A stretch of 48,505 bases of DNA from Pseudomonadota bacterium (GTDB taxonomy: Bacteria > Pseudomonadota > Gammaproteobacteria > Steroidobacterales > Steroidobacteraceae). This document shows positions 15,888 through 24,321 of the stretch, piece by piece. The translations under genes were made by a program, and so were the position numbers. A model generated the notes under the pieces. It searched no databases. It worked only from the letters and a program-made list of their open reading frames with translations, and had not been told where the DNA came from. Location: positions 1-48,505 of the forward strand of contig JAJYFF010000017.1 of assembly GCA_021785405.1 (NCBI GenBank), given 5' to 3'. Each line of letters begins with the position of its first letter. Position 1 is the stretch's first letter.

Positions 15888-17789
15888 GTGGGGATTCGTT
15901 CACGTGGCGGCGCCGTCTGCGCCGCACTCATGGCGGTGTTGTCTCAATTCGCGTTCACGGCGTCGGCGACCGATTCGTCGGCGACCGACGATTCGCTCAG
16001 TGAAATCACCGTGACCGCGACGCGCACCGCGGTACCGCTGCACGACACGCTCGCCTCGACGACGGTGCTGACGCACCAGCAGATCGAGGCGCAGCAGGTG
16101 CTGTCGGTGCAGGATCTGTTCCAGGGCATCGCGGGGGTGGAGCTCAGCAACAACGGGGGGCTCGGCAAGGCCTCGTCCGTGTTCCTGCGCGGCACGAACT
16201 CGGACCAGGTGCTGGTGATGATCGACGGCGTGCGGGTCGGATCCGCGACGCTCGGCACGACCGCGTTCCAGTACCTGCCGATCGATCAGATCGACCGCGT
16301 CGAGATCGTACGCGGTCCGCTGTCGAGCCTGTACGGCTCGGAGGCGATCGGCGGGGTGATCCAGCTGTTCACGCAGCGTCCGCAGCACGATGGAGTCGCG
16401 CTGCAAGCGGACGCGGCGGCGGGCTCGCACGCGACGAGCTCGATCGGCGCGAGCGTCGACGTCGCGCAGGGACCGTGGTACTACGGGCTGTCGGCGAGCA
16501 ACCTGACGAGCAACGGCTACCCGAACTGCACCGGCGCGCCGTACGTTTCGCCGTCCTCGCCGGGCGGCGGCTGCTACGTCTTCGACACGCGCCCGGATGG
16601 GTTCCACAACGTCGGGACCTCGGCTCATCTCGGCTATCGGCCGTCGCGCAGCTTCGACGTCGACGCGTTGTTCCTGCGCTCCCAGGGCGGCGAGCGTTAC
16701 GCCGGCTCCTACACGAATCACCAGAGCTTTGCCGAGCAGATCGAGGCGCTGACCGCGCACTGGTCGCCGGTCAGCGCGCTGCGCTTGACCGCGCAGGCCG
16801 GGCAGTCGCGGGACGACGAGATCGACACGCTCGACTTCGTCGAGCCGCCGGGCAATCTGTTCGACACGATCCGCAACAGCGCGTCGCTGCAGGCGGACTG
16901 GACGATCGTCGCGCGGCAGATCCTCACGGTCGGCAGCGACGCGGTGCACGACTCGATCGTCAGCGACACCGTGTTCCCGGTGACCTCGCGGCGGGTCACC
17001 GGCGTGTTCGGGGAGTACCAGGGGCGGTTCGGCGCGGAGCAGTTCACGCTGAGCGCGCGTCACGACGACAACAGCCAGTTCGGCGGCAAGACGACCGGCA
17101 GCATCGCCTGGGGCTACCATTTCACGCGGGACCTGCGCCTCGTCGCTTCCTACGGCACGGGCTTCCACGCGCCGAGCTTCAACGACCTGTACTTTCCGTA
17201 TTTCGGCAATCCGGCGCTGCAACCGGAGACCTCACGCTCGGTCGAGGTGGGGCTCGATGAGGGCGGGGCGGCGACCGGCTGGTCGCTGCATGCGTACCAG
17301 ACGCGGCTGCACGACCTGATCAGCTACGAGAACGCGTTGTTCATCCCGGAGAACACCGACACTGCGCGGATCCGCGGCGTCGAACTGCGTGCGCACGCGA
17401 CCGACGGACCGTGGGCGGCGAGATTGACCGGGTCCTGGCTCGACCCGCGCAATCTGACGCCGAACTCGCCGGTCTACGACAAGCTCCTGGCGCGCCGCGC
17501 CCGCGCGACCGGCCAGCTGGAGTTGGCGCGCGAGTGGCCGTGGAAGTTGCGCTCGGCGGTGCGCGTGTTCGCGTCGGGTCCCCGGTTCGACGATTTCGCG
17601 AACACCCAGCGGCTCGGCGGCTACACGACCGTCGACGTGCTGCTCGACTATGCGCCGACGAAGCACTGGACGATCCAGGCGAAGGTCGCGAACCTCACCG
17701 ATCGCCGCTACGCGACCGCGCTCTACTATCCGCAGGACGGGCGCAACTACCTGGTCTCGGTCCACTATCACCCCGCCTCGCTGCGGTGA
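15888..17789 (+). CDS. btuB: TonB-dependent vitamin B12 receptor
   Basis: A 633-residue outer membrane transporter, close to the 614 residues of E. coli BtuB. GTG 15888 is chosen because AGGGGAG lies six bases upstream and it gives a clean signal peptide (cleavage about after A27). A longer frame from 15762 would run back to the riboswitch edge and is unlikely. The TonB box is EITVTA (39-44), then a plug domain with VFLRGTNSDQVLVMIDGVRV and RVEIVRGPLSSLYGSEAIGG, then the 22-strand barrel. The cobalamin riboswitch in its leader supports B12 as the ligand. No btuCDF or cob genes follow, so the rest of the uptake system must be elsewhere. Confidence 0.95.
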   Translation: MGIRSRGGAVCAALMAVLSQFAFTASATDSSATDDSLSEITVTATRTAVPLHDTLASTTVLTHQQIEAQQVLSVQDLFQGIAGVELSNNGGLGKASSVFLRGTNSDQVLVMIDGVRVGSATLGTTAFQYLPIDQIDRVEIVRGPLSSLYGSEAIGGVIQLFTQRPQHDGVALQADAAAGSHATSSIGASVDVAQGPWYYGLSASNLTSNGYPNCTGAPYVSPSSPGGGCYVFDTRPDGFHNVGTSAHLGYRPSRSFDVDALFLRSQGGERYAGSYTNHQSFAEQIEALTAHWSPVSALRLTAQAGQSRDDEIDTLDFVEPPGNLFDTIRNSASLQADWTIVARQILTVGSDAVHDSIVSDTVFPVTSRRVTGVFGEYQGRFGAEQFTLSARHDDNSQFGGKTTGSIAWGYHFTRDLRLVASYGTGFHAPSFNDLYFPYFGNPALQPETSRSVEVGLDEGGAATGWSLHAYQTRLHDLISYENALFIPENTDTARIRGVELRAHATDGPWAARLTGSWLDPRNLTPNSPVYDKLLARRARATGQLELAREWPWKLRSAVRVFASGPRFDDFANTQRLGGYTTVDVLLDYAPTKHWTIQAKVANLTDRRYATALYYPQDGRNYLVSVHYHPASLR

Positions 17790-17796
17790 GGCGGGG
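17771..17796 (+). terminator. GC hairpin at the btuB stop codon, possible terminator
   Basis: CCCCGCCTC (17771-17779) pairs perfectly with GAGGCGGGG (17788-17796) across an 8-base loop, overlapping the TGA stop. There is no T-tract after it, so termination is uncertain; it could instead protect the messenger 3' end. Confidence 0.4.
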
Positions 17797-17871
17797 CGCG
17801 GCGGGCCGATGCGGGCGACGTTGGCGACGCGGCCGGCGCGCCCGGTCGCGCCAGCGGTGCGCATGATCGAT

Positions 17872-17877
17872 TAACAT
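17872..17877 (+). promoter_or_regulatory. Candidate -10 for a leaderless aminotransferase transcript
   Basis: TAACAT sits exactly at -12 to -7 relative to ATG 17884, and there is no ribosome-binding sequence before that ATG. This is the arrangement expected for a leaderless mRNA. No good -35 is visible, so this is a weak call. Confidence 0.3.
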
Positions 17878-17883
17878 CGACGG

Positions 17884-19239
17884 ATGCGCGAAGCATCCTC
17901 GGGAGGCTCAAAGGCCGTCGGTTTCGGGATCGAGGCGTTGCCGCGCATCGTCCGCGGGGAAGGCAGCTACCTGTTCGACGAGCGCGGTCGCCGCTACCTC
18001 GACGGTTCCGGCGGCCCGGCCGCGTTCAGCATCGGCCACGGCCAGCGCGAGGTGAACGCGGCGATCGCCGCGCAGCTCGAGCGGGTTGCATGCGGCTATC
18101 GCTATCTGTTCACCAGCGATGCGCTGGAGCAGTTGACCGCGCTCGTGCTGCGGCTCGCGGGCGAGGACTTCGAGCACGTCGTCTACACCTCGAGCGGCTC
18201 CGAAGCGGTCGAGTCGGCGATGAAGATCGCGCTCCAGTATTTCGATGCGTGCGGCGCGCCCGAGCGACGGCACTTCATCGCGCGCGAGCGCTCCTACCAC
18301 GGCAATACGCTCGGCGCCTTGTCGCTGTCGGGCTTCGCGGAGCGCCGTCGGCCGTTCGAGGGGAGCCTGCTCGACGTGTCCTTCGTCTCGGCCGCGAACG
18401 ATTACCGCCCGCCGGCCGGCATCGCGCCGGCGGACCGGATCGATCATTGGGCGGCCGAGCTCGATGCCCGGATTCGAGCGATCGGCCCGGAACGCGTCGC
18501 CGCGTTCGTGTTCGAGCCGGTCGTCGGCGCCGCCGGCGGCGCGGTGCCGGCGCCCCCGGGGTACGCGGCGGCGGTGGCCGCGGTGTGTCGGCGCCACGGC
18601 GTGCTGGTGATCGCCGACGAGGTGATGTGCGGCGCCGGCCGGTGCGGGACCTGGCGCGCGCTCGCGGCGGACGGGGTCGTGCCCGACGTGATGGCGGTCG
18701 CGAAGGGTCTCGCCGGCGGCTACATTCCGCTCGGTGCGACGCTCCTGCGGCGCGAGATCGGCGCGAGGATCCTCGCGAGTCACGGCGCGTTCATGACCGG
18801 CCATACGTACTCGGGTCACACCGCGGCCTGCGCCGCGGCGCTCGCGGTCCAGCGGTTGATCGAGCGGGACGGGCTGATCGGGCGCGTGCGGGAGCGCGGC
18901 CCGCGGCTCCTGGCGACGCTGCGCGAGCAGCTCGAGCCGCTCGCCGCGGTCGGTGACGTGCGCGGACGCGGGTACCTGATCGGGATCGAACTCGTCCGCG
19001 ATCGCGCGACGAAGACGCCGTTCGAGCCGCAGCGGGCGGTCGCCCAAGCGGTCGCGCGCCACGCGTTCGAGCACGGGCTGATCGTGTATCCCTGCAGCGG
19101 CAACGCGGGCGAGGGTCGCGGCGACACGTTGATCGTCGCGCCGCCCTACAACGCGAGCGACGCCGAGCTCGAGGAGCTCGTCGACAAGCTGTCCGCGTCG
19201 CTCGCCGCGACCCTGGCGCCGTCGCCGCGGAGGGGATGA
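17884..19239 (+). CDS. Class III aminotransferase (aspartate aminotransferase family)
   Basis: A complete 451-residue PLP enzyme. Features: YLFDERGRRYLDGSGGPAA near the N-terminus, TSSGSEAVESAMKIA (phosphate cup), RSYHGNTLG, the PLP-ring aspartate in LVIADEVMCGAG, and the Schiff-base lysine in AVAKGLAGGYIPLGA (K274). This pattern matches omega-amino acid:pyruvate-type transaminases, which move amino groups from side-chain or terminal amines. It leads a four-gene run with DUF969, DUF979 and DUF2891; the first gap is only 3 bases, so cotranscription is nearly certain. The ATG has no visible ribosome site. Substrate unknown, though the context suggests an imported amino acid derivative (inference). 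Confidence 0.93.
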   Translation: MREASSGGSKAVGFGIEALPRIVRGEGSYLFDERGRRYLDGSGGPAAFSIGHGQREVNAAIAAQLERVACGYRYLFTSDALEQLTALVLRLAGEDFEHVVYTSSGSEAVESAMKIALQYFDACGAPERRHFIARERSYHGNTLGALSLSGFAERRRPFEGSLLDVSFVSAANDYRPPAGIAPADRIDHWAAELDARIRAIGPERVAAFVFEPVVGAAGGAVPAPPGYAAAVAAVCRRHGVLVIADEVMCGAGRCGTWRALAADGVVPDVMAVAKGLAGGYIPLGATLLRREIGARILASHGAFMTGHTYSGHTAACAAALAVQRLIERDGLIGRVRERGPRLLATLREQLEPLAAVGDVRGRGYLIGIELVRDRATKTPFEPQRAVAQAVARHAFEHGLIVYPCSGNAGEGRGDTLIVAPPYNASDAELEELVDKLSASLAATLAPSPRRG

Positions 19240-19242
19240 GCG

Positions 19243-19920
19243 ATGTGGCCGCTCGCGGGAATCGCCGTCGTCGTGGTCGGGTTCGCGGCCGGCATCAATC
19301 CCTTGATCGTGATCGTGCTCGCGGCGGCGGTGACCGGCACCGCGGCCGGGATCTCGCCGCTGCACCTGATCGAGTTGCTCGGCCGCGCGTACAACGACAG
19401 CCGCTACGTGTCGATCGTGTGGCTGGTGCTGCCGGCGATCGGGCTGCTCGAGCGGGAAGGCTTGCAGGAGCGGGCGCGCATGCTGGTCGCGCGGGCGCGC
19501 GTCGTCACCGCGGGGCGGCTGCTGGTGCTGTACCTCGTCGTACGGCAGATCTCCGCGGGGCTCGGGCTGCTGTCGCTGTTCGGGCATGCGCAGACCGTGC
19601 GCCCGCTGATCGCGCCGATGGCCGAAGGGGCGGCCGAGGCCCAGCATGGACCGCTGCGCGAGGGGACGCGCGCATTGGTGCGCGCGTACGCGGCGAGCGC
19701 CGACAACGTCGGCGCGTTCTTCGGCGAGGACATCTTCGTCGCGGTCGGTTCGATCCTGTTGATCCGCGCGTTCTTGCACCAGAGCGGGATCGACGTCGCG
19801 CCGCTCAGCTTGTCGCTCTGGGCGATGCCGACGGCGGCGCTCGCGGTCGCGGTCCACGGGCTGCGGCTGTGGCGGCTGGACGCGGTGCTGCGGCGTCTCG
19901 CGGGCGGCGGTTCGCGATGA
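19243..19920 (+). CDS. DUF969 membrane protein
   Basis: A 225-residue hydrophobic protein with about five to six membrane helices. I recognise the DUF969 pattern from GINPLIVIVLAAAVTG, LGRAYNDSRYVSIVWLVLPAIGLLEREGL and YAASADNVGAFFGEDIFVAVGSIL. The start follows GGAGGGG by eight bases. DUF969 and DUF979 proteins are almost always encoded side by side and are thought to be the two halves of one transporter; elsewhere they have been linked to 5-oxoproline or pyroglutamyl peptide metabolism (from memory, not proven here). Its stop overlaps the DUF979 start (ATGA). Confidence 0.88.
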   Translation: MWPLAGIAVVVVGFAAGINPLIVIVLAAAVTGTAAGISPLHLIELLGRAYNDSRYVSIVWLVLPAIGLLEREGLQERARMLVARARVVTAGRLLVLYLVVRQISAGLGLLSLFGHAQTVRPLIAPMAEGAAEAQHGPLREGTRALVRAYAASADNVGAFFGEDIFVAVGSILLIRAFLHQSGIDVAPLSLSLWAMPTAALAVAVHGLRLWRLDAVLRRLAGGGSR

Positions 19921-20873
19921 TCGGCCTCGAGCAGGTCTACTGGCTCACGGGCGCGATGTTCGGCGGGATCGCGGTCCGGTCGTGGCGCGACCGCAGCGAC
20001 CGCAAGCGCGTGGGCACCGCGGCGTTCTGGGCGCTGCTCGCGGTGAGCTTCGGGTTGGGCTCGCGGATCGGCGATCTCGCGAACGGCGTGATCGTGCTCG
20101 CGCTCGTGATCCTCGGTGGAACGCGGGCGCTCGGGCGCGGCTCGCCGGCGACGACCTCGGCGCGCGAGCGGGAGGCGCGGGCGGCGGCGCGCGGCAACGC
20201 GATCTTCGCGCCGGCGCTGGTGATCCCGCTGGTCGCGATCGTCGGGACGTTCACCCTGGCGTTGCCGTCGTGGCACGGTTCGCCGATCGTGGACCCGCGG
20301 GAGGTGACCTTGCTGTCGCTCGCGCTCGGCGTGCTGATCGCGCTGGCGGCGGCGATCGCCTGGCTCAGGCCGCCGCTGATCGCGCCGCTCGACGAGGCCC
20401 GCCGGCTCGCCGACAGCATCGGCTGGGCGGTGATCCTCCCGCAGATGCTCGCGGCGCTCGGCGCGGTGTTCGCGGCGTCCGGCGTCGGCGGCGAGGTCGG
20501 CCGGATCGCGACCGAGTGGCTGCCGGTCGAGACGCCGTTCGCCGCGGTCGCGGCCTATTGCGTCGGGATGGCGCTGTTCACCGTGGTCATGGGCAACGCG
20601 TTCGCGGCGTTCCCGGTGATGACCGCGGCGATCGGCATACCGCTGATCGTCACGCGATTCTCCGGCAATCCCGCCGTCATGGGCTCGATCGGCATGCTCG
20701 CCGGGTTCTGCGGCACGCTCGCGACGCCGATGGCGGCGAACTTCAACATCGTGCCGGCCGCGCTGCTCGAACTGCCCGATCGCAACGGCGTGATCCGCGT
20801 GCAGATCCCGACGGCGATCGCGATGTTGATCGGCAACATCGCGCTGATGTACGTGTTCGTCTACCGCCGATAG
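19917..20873 (+). CDS. DUF979 membrane protein
   Basis: A 318-residue protein with eight or more membrane helices. The N-terminus LEQVYWLTGAMFGGIAVRSW, the central IFAPALVIPLVAIVGTF and the C-terminal TVVMGNAFAAFPVMTAAIG and LAGFCGTLATPMAANFN segments match DUF979. Glycine-rich unwound stretches such as these are typical of ion-coupled secondary transporters. ATG 19917 is inside the DUF969 stop, so the two chains are made together and probably form one complex in the inner membrane. It presumably imports the substrate for the neighbouring aminotransferase or DUF2891 protein (inference). Confidence 0.88.
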   Translation: MIGLEQVYWLTGAMFGGIAVRSWRDRSDRKRVGTAAFWALLAVSFGLGSRIGDLANGVIVLALVILGGTRALGRGSPATTSAREREARAAARGNAIFAPALVIPLVAIVGTFTLALPSWHGSPIVDPREVTLLSLALGVLIALAAAIAWLRPPLIAPLDEARRLADSIGWAVILPQMLAALGAVFAASGVGGEVGRIATEWLPVETPFAAVAAYCVGMALFTVVMGNAFAAFPVMTAAIGIPLIVTRFSGNPAVMGSIGMLAGFCGTLATPMAANFNIVPAALLELPDRNGVIRVQIPTAIAMLIGNIALMYVFVYRR

Positions 20874-20886
20874 GAGCGATGCGCGC

Positions 20887-21897
20887 ATGCTCGACCGAAC
20901 CCTCGGTCTACGTTTCGTCCGGATCGCGCTCGGCCACGTCGAGCGCGAATACCCGAACAAACTCGACCACGTGATGAACGGGCCGGAGGACGTACGCGCG
21001 CCGCGTGCGCTGCATCCGATCTTCTACGGCAGCTTCGACTGGCACTCGTGCGTGCACGCGTACTGGCTGCTCGCACGCTTGCGGCGCCGTTTCCCCGGAA
21101 CCGCCGAGGCGGACGCGGTCGGCGCGCTGTTCGACGCGCGGTTGCGCGAGGAGAGCGTCGCGGCCGAGGTCGCCTACCTGCGCTCGCGGGGTGCGCGCGG
21201 GTTCGAACGTCCGTACGGCTGGGCTTGGGCGCTGATGTTGCAGGGCGAGCTCGAACGGCACCGCGACGAGGCGGGACGGCGCTGGGCCGCGCGCGTCCGG
21301 CCGCTCGCCGAGGCGTTCGTGCAGCGCTTCGAGGCATTCCTGCCGCTGTGCACCTATCCGGTGCGCGCCGGCGTGCACTCGAACACCGCGTTCGCGCTGC
21401 TGCTCGCGCGTGCGTACGCCGCGGCGAGCGGGAACGCGGCGTTCGCGGCGGTGTGCGCGGAGTGCGCGCGGCGCTGGTACGGACGCGACCGAAACTACCG
21501 GGCGCTCGAGCCGTCGCAGGACGAATTCCTGTCCCCGACGCTGATCGAGGCGGCGCTGCTGCGCGACGTGCTGCCGCCCGCCGAATTTCGCGACTGGCTC
21601 GCGCAATTCCTGCCGGCGCCGGACGACGATGCGTTCGAGCGCCTGCTGTCGCCCGTCCAGGTATCGGACCGCAGCGACGGCAAGATCGCGCATCTGGACG
21701 GGCTGCATCTGTCGCGCGCGTGGTGCTGGCGCTTGCTGGTCGACGCGTTCGACACCCACGAAGCGCTCCGGTCGCGGGTCCTGCGGGCGATCGAGATGCA
21801 CCTCGACGCCGGGATCGCGCACGTCGCCGGCGACTACATGGGGGAGCACTGGCTCGCGAGTTTCGCGCTGCTCGCGCTCGATCCGGATCCCACCTGA
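20887..21897 (+). CDS. DUF2891 family protein
   Basis: A 336-residue soluble protein without a signal peptide. The family signature is HPIFYGSFDWHSCVHAYWLL near residue 45, followed by FERPYGWAW, VHSNTAFALLLARAY, SQDEFLSPTLIEAALLRDVL and HLDGLHLSRAWCW. Repeated helix pairs and conserved W, H, D and E residues at helix ends suggest an (alpha/alpha) toroid like those of glycoside-processing or cyclase enzymes; this is inference. AGGAG overlapping the DUF979 stop serves as ribosome site. No function is known to me; its regular place beside DUF969/DUF979 suggests it acts on the transported compound. Confidence 0.9.
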   Translation: MLDRTLGLRFVRIALGHVEREYPNKLDHVMNGPEDVRAPRALHPIFYGSFDWHSCVHAYWLLARLRRRFPGTAEADAVGALFDARLREESVAAEVAYLRSRGARGFERPYGWAWALMLQGELERHRDEAGRRWAARVRPLAEAFVQRFEAFLPLCTYPVRAGVHSNTAFALLLARAYAAASGNAAFAAVCAECARRWYGRDRNYRALEPSQDEFLSPTLIEAALLRDVLPPAEFRDWLAQFLPAPDDDAFERLLSPVQVSDRSDGKIAHLDGLHLSRAWCWRLLVDAFDTHEALRSRVLRAIEMHLDAGIAHVAGDYMGEHWLASFALLALDPDPT

Positions 21898-21913
21898 GCC
21901 GGGCGCTCCGGGG

Positions 21914-21952
21914 CCGCGATCGCCGGGGGCTGCGCCCGTCGCGGGATCGCGG
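21914..21952 (+). terminator. Long GC hairpin after the DUF2891 gene
   Basis: CCGCGATC (21914-21921) pairs with GATCGCGG (21945-21952), and the loop contains a smaller GGGC/GCCC stem. No strong T-tract follows. It sits in the 87-base gap that probably ends the four-gene unit. Confidence 0.35.
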
Positions 21953-21984
21953 TAATCTCCTGCGAAAGAGAGGGAGCCTCGTCG

Positions 21985-22893
21985 ATGACCCACCGCAACC
22001 CCTGCCTCGCGCTCGCGCTCGTGATCGCCGTCGGACTCGGGACCGGCGCCCGGCCGGCGCAGGCCGCCACCGTCGCCGCGAGCGCGGCGCCCACGTCCTT
22101 GTTGCAGGCGGACGCGGGACTCGCGGCCGCGGTCAACGCGGCGAACGCGGAAGCCTGGGTCGCGTTCTACGGTCCGCGGGTGATCGCCCGCTTGCCGCAG
22201 GAGGGCTTGGTCGAAGGCAAGGACGCGGCGCATCGGGCCGCGATCCAACTGCTCGCGCGGCGGATCGGCTCGTTCGCGTGGACGCCGGCGCGCTGGATCC
22301 TGAGCGCCTCCGGCCGGCTCGCCACGGTCTACGGCGCCTACGTGCTGCGCTTCGAAGGTTCGCGGGCCCCGCGCCGGGGCGAGCGCGTCGAGATCTGGCG
22401 CGAGCGCAGCGACGGCGGCTGGGATTGCATCGTCGATGCCTGGAATCCGCCGCTCGGGCGCGTCGGCGAGTCGGTGCCCCCGCCCGCGCCGCCGGCACCG
22501 GCGGCGATCGCCGCGCCGGCACCGACCGCGATTGCCGCGCGGGCATCGGTCGCGATGACCGCGCCGCGGCCGGCCGCGCCGAGCGGTGCGATCGATCCGA
22601 AATACGGCGCGGAACCGATCCACTACGCGGCGGCGATCCGGCAGTACTTCGCGGTGAATTCGTCGGACCCCGCCTCGGTGGTCTATCGACGGATCAGTGC
22701 GCCGGCGCGCGGTTACACGACCGCGATCGCGGGCACGGTGTTCATGCACGAGAAGCGGTTCTACGGGTGGAAGGTCGAGGCGACGGTCGACGCGAAGGAC
22801 GCGGACGGCCGCGCGGTGCGCGATCAGACCTACACGTTCTTGTTCCGCGGCGAGACGATCGTCCGGGTCGTCAGGCCGCTGCCGACCGGCTGA
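21985..22893 (+). CDS. Secreted SnoaL/DUF4440-like protein with extra C-terminal domain
   Basis: A 302-residue protein with a signal peptide (hydrophobic [15 protein letters not shown], cleavage probably after AQA). Residues about 38-155 look like an NTF2/SnoaL-fold domain: a helix pair with [17 protein letters not shown], then strands ending in YVLRFEGS and [21 protein letters not shown] 45-residue Ala/Pro linker leads to a second domain (about 200-302) with [17 protein letters not shown] and a beta-rich end, which I do not recognise. It would act in the periplasm or at the membrane. The VOC gene follows after 7 bases. No specific function can be given. Confidence 0.8.
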   Translation: MTHRNPCLALALVIAVGLGTGARPAQAATVAASAAPTSLLQADAGLAAAVNAANAEAWVAFYGPRVIARLPQEGLVEGKDAAHRAAIQLLARRIGSFAWTPARWILSASGRLATVYGAYVLRFEGSRAPRRGERVEIWRERSDGGWDCIVDAWNPPLGRVGESVPPPAPPAPAAIAAPAPTAIAARASVAMTAPRPAAPSGAIDPKYGAEPIHYAAAIRQYFAVNSSDPASVVYRRISAPARGYTTAIAGTVFMHEKRFYGWKVEATVDAKDADGRAVRDQTYTFLFRGETIVRVVRPLPTG

Positions 22894-22900
22894 GGCGACG

Positions 22901-23335
22901 ATGCCGTTGACCCCGTTTCACGTGGCGGTCCCGGTTCGCGACCTCGAGGAGGCGCGGCGGTTCTACGGCGGCCTGTTCGGTTGCCGCGAGGGTCGGAGCG
23001 ATGCCGCCTGGGTCGACTTCGACCTGTACGGCCATCAATTCGTCTGTCACCTGAATCCGGCCCTCGGGCCGTCCGGCCGGATCGATCACCACACCAACCC
23101 GGTCGATGGCGATCACGTGCCCGTGCCGCATTTCGGTGTCGTGCTGCCGATGGAGGAATGGCAGGCGCTCGCCGACCGGCTGCGCGCGCACGGTGTCCGG
23201 TTCGTCGTGGAACCGCACGTGCGGTTCGCCGGGAAGCCCGGTGAGCAGGCGACGTTCTTCCTGCTCGACCCGTCCGGCAACGCGCTCGAGTTCAAGGCGT
23301 TCCGCGACGTCGCCGCGCAACTGTTCGCGCGCTAG
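22901..23335 (+). CDS. VOC-family (glyoxalase/dioxygenase fold) protein
   Basis: A 144-residue protein made of two beta-alpha-beta-beta-beta modules. [20 protein letters not shown] with its metal-binding histidine (H7), the central [11 protein letters not shown] and the terminal GNALEFKAF with a glutamate fit a metal-binding VOC enzyme. The middle [18 protein letters not shown] is typical of a conserved but uncharacterised subgroup. ATG 22901 lies 8 bases after the upstream stop. The last 44 bases overlap the convergent LysR gene, an unusually long convergent overlap. The reaction is unknown. Confidence 0.88.
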   Translation: MPLTPFHVAVPVRDLEEARRFYGGLFGCREGRSDAAWVDFDLYGHQFVCHLNPALGPSGRIDHHTNPVDGDHVPVPHFGVVLPMEEWQALADRLRAHGVRFVVEPHVRFAGKPGEQATFFLLDPSGNALEFKAFRDVAAQLFAR

Positions 23336-24212
23336 CGCGCGTCGGGCTCGCGGTCAGCAGCTCGATCAGGCGTGCGCCGGTCGGTCCGAGCGGAACGTCG
23401 GTTCGGCGCACCAGCCGCGGCGTGAAGCGGTAGTGCGAGCCAGCGCGGAAGCGCACCTCGCACAGCGTCCCGCCGCGCAGCTCCTCGGCGACCAGGTACC
23501 GCGGCATCCAGCCGAACCCGAGCCCCATCAGCAGCGCCTGCTTCTTGGTGTCGAAACCCGCCAGATAGAAGACCCGCTCGCCGCCGAACCGATGGCGATC
23601 GTTGGCGCCGCCGCTGGAGTCCTGGATCGAGAGCTCGACGTGCTCGTGCAGCTCGGCGAGCGTCACCGACCGCGGGCGCGCGAGCGGGTGGTTCGCGGCC
23701 GCGCACAGCACGCACTCGATCTCCGGCAGGTCGCGGGCCTCGAGGTTCGGCTGGCTGTCGTAGTCCTTCACGAGCATCAGGTCGGCGGCATCCCGCTCGA
23801 AGCGCTGCTGCACGCCGCCGAGATATTCGACCTTCAGTTGGATCCGGGTCGGCGTGCGCTCCGCGGCGAGCGTTCGCAGCGCCCGCAGGGTCGGCTCGAG
23901 CGGCAGGATGCCGTCGAGTATCACCGTGAGGCGCGGTTCCCAGCCGCGCGCGAACTGCTGTGCGAGCGCGCCGAGTTGATCGGCCTGCGCGAGCAGGCGG
24001 CGGCCTTCCGCGAGCACCGATTCGCCCGCCGGCGTGAGCCGTACGCGGTAACCGCGCCGGTCGAGCAACGCGATCCCGAGGCGTGCCTCGAGCTTCCCGA
24101 TCTGGTAGCTCACCGCCGACTGGGCCTTGTGCAGCCGCGCGGCGCCGCGGGCGAGTCCGCCTTCGCGAACGACCGCGTCGAGGGCCTGCAGCGAGTCGAG
24201 GTCCGGTCGCAT
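23292..24212 (-). CDS. LysR-family transcriptional regulator
   Basis: A 306-residue regulator with an N-terminal winged helix (residues 5-65, [20 protein letters not shown] then [20 protein letters not shown]) and a periplasmic-binding-protein-like effector domain. It is divergent from the VOC-MaoC pair at 24322 and convergent with another VOC gene at its 3' end, so it most likely controls the VOC-MaoC unit. The intergenic region holds an AT-rich stretch with TATAAT on its strand and a TTCG-N10-CGAA element. The effector is unknown. Confidence 0.93.
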   Translation of the reverse strand: MRPDLDSLQALDAVVREGGLARGAARLHKAQSAVSYQIGKLEARLGIALLDRRGYRVRLTPAGESVLAEGRRLLAQADQLGALAQQFARGWEPRLTVILDGILPLEPTLRALRTLAAERTPTRIQLKVEYLGGVQQRFERDAADLMLVKDYDSQPNLEARDLPEIECVLCAAANHPLARPRSVTLAELHEHVELSIQDSSGGANDRHRFGGERVFYLAGFDTKKQALLMGLGFGWMPRYLVAEELRGGTLCEVRFRAGSHYRFTPRLVRRTDVPLGPTGARLIELLTASPTRASARTVARRRRGTP

Positions 24213-24225
24213 GACGTTCTAATCC

Positions 24226-24250
24226 TTCGATGGAGTTTACGAAAATTATA
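24226..24250 (-). promoter_or_regulatory. LysR-type operator and -10 in the divergent promoter
   Basis: TTCG (24226-24229) and CGAA (24240-24243) form an inverted repeat with 10 bases between, close to the T-N11-A pattern of LysR boxes. TATAAT on the minus strand (24245-24250) would start the lysR transcript about 25 bases before its ATG, so the element would overlap its own promoter, as in autoregulation. Local AT content is far above the surroundings. Confidence 0.5.
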
Positions 24251-24321
24251 GGCTTTATTTGGACCCATCGGTGCGCGTATCGTGGGCTCCAGGGCCGCCG
24301 ACGCCCGCGAGGAGGGGACCG

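Noticed and set aside
24259-24321. Extended start of the second VOC protein
   Set aside because: No ribosome site at 24259, while GAGGAGGGG precedes ATG 24322 and the domain begins there.
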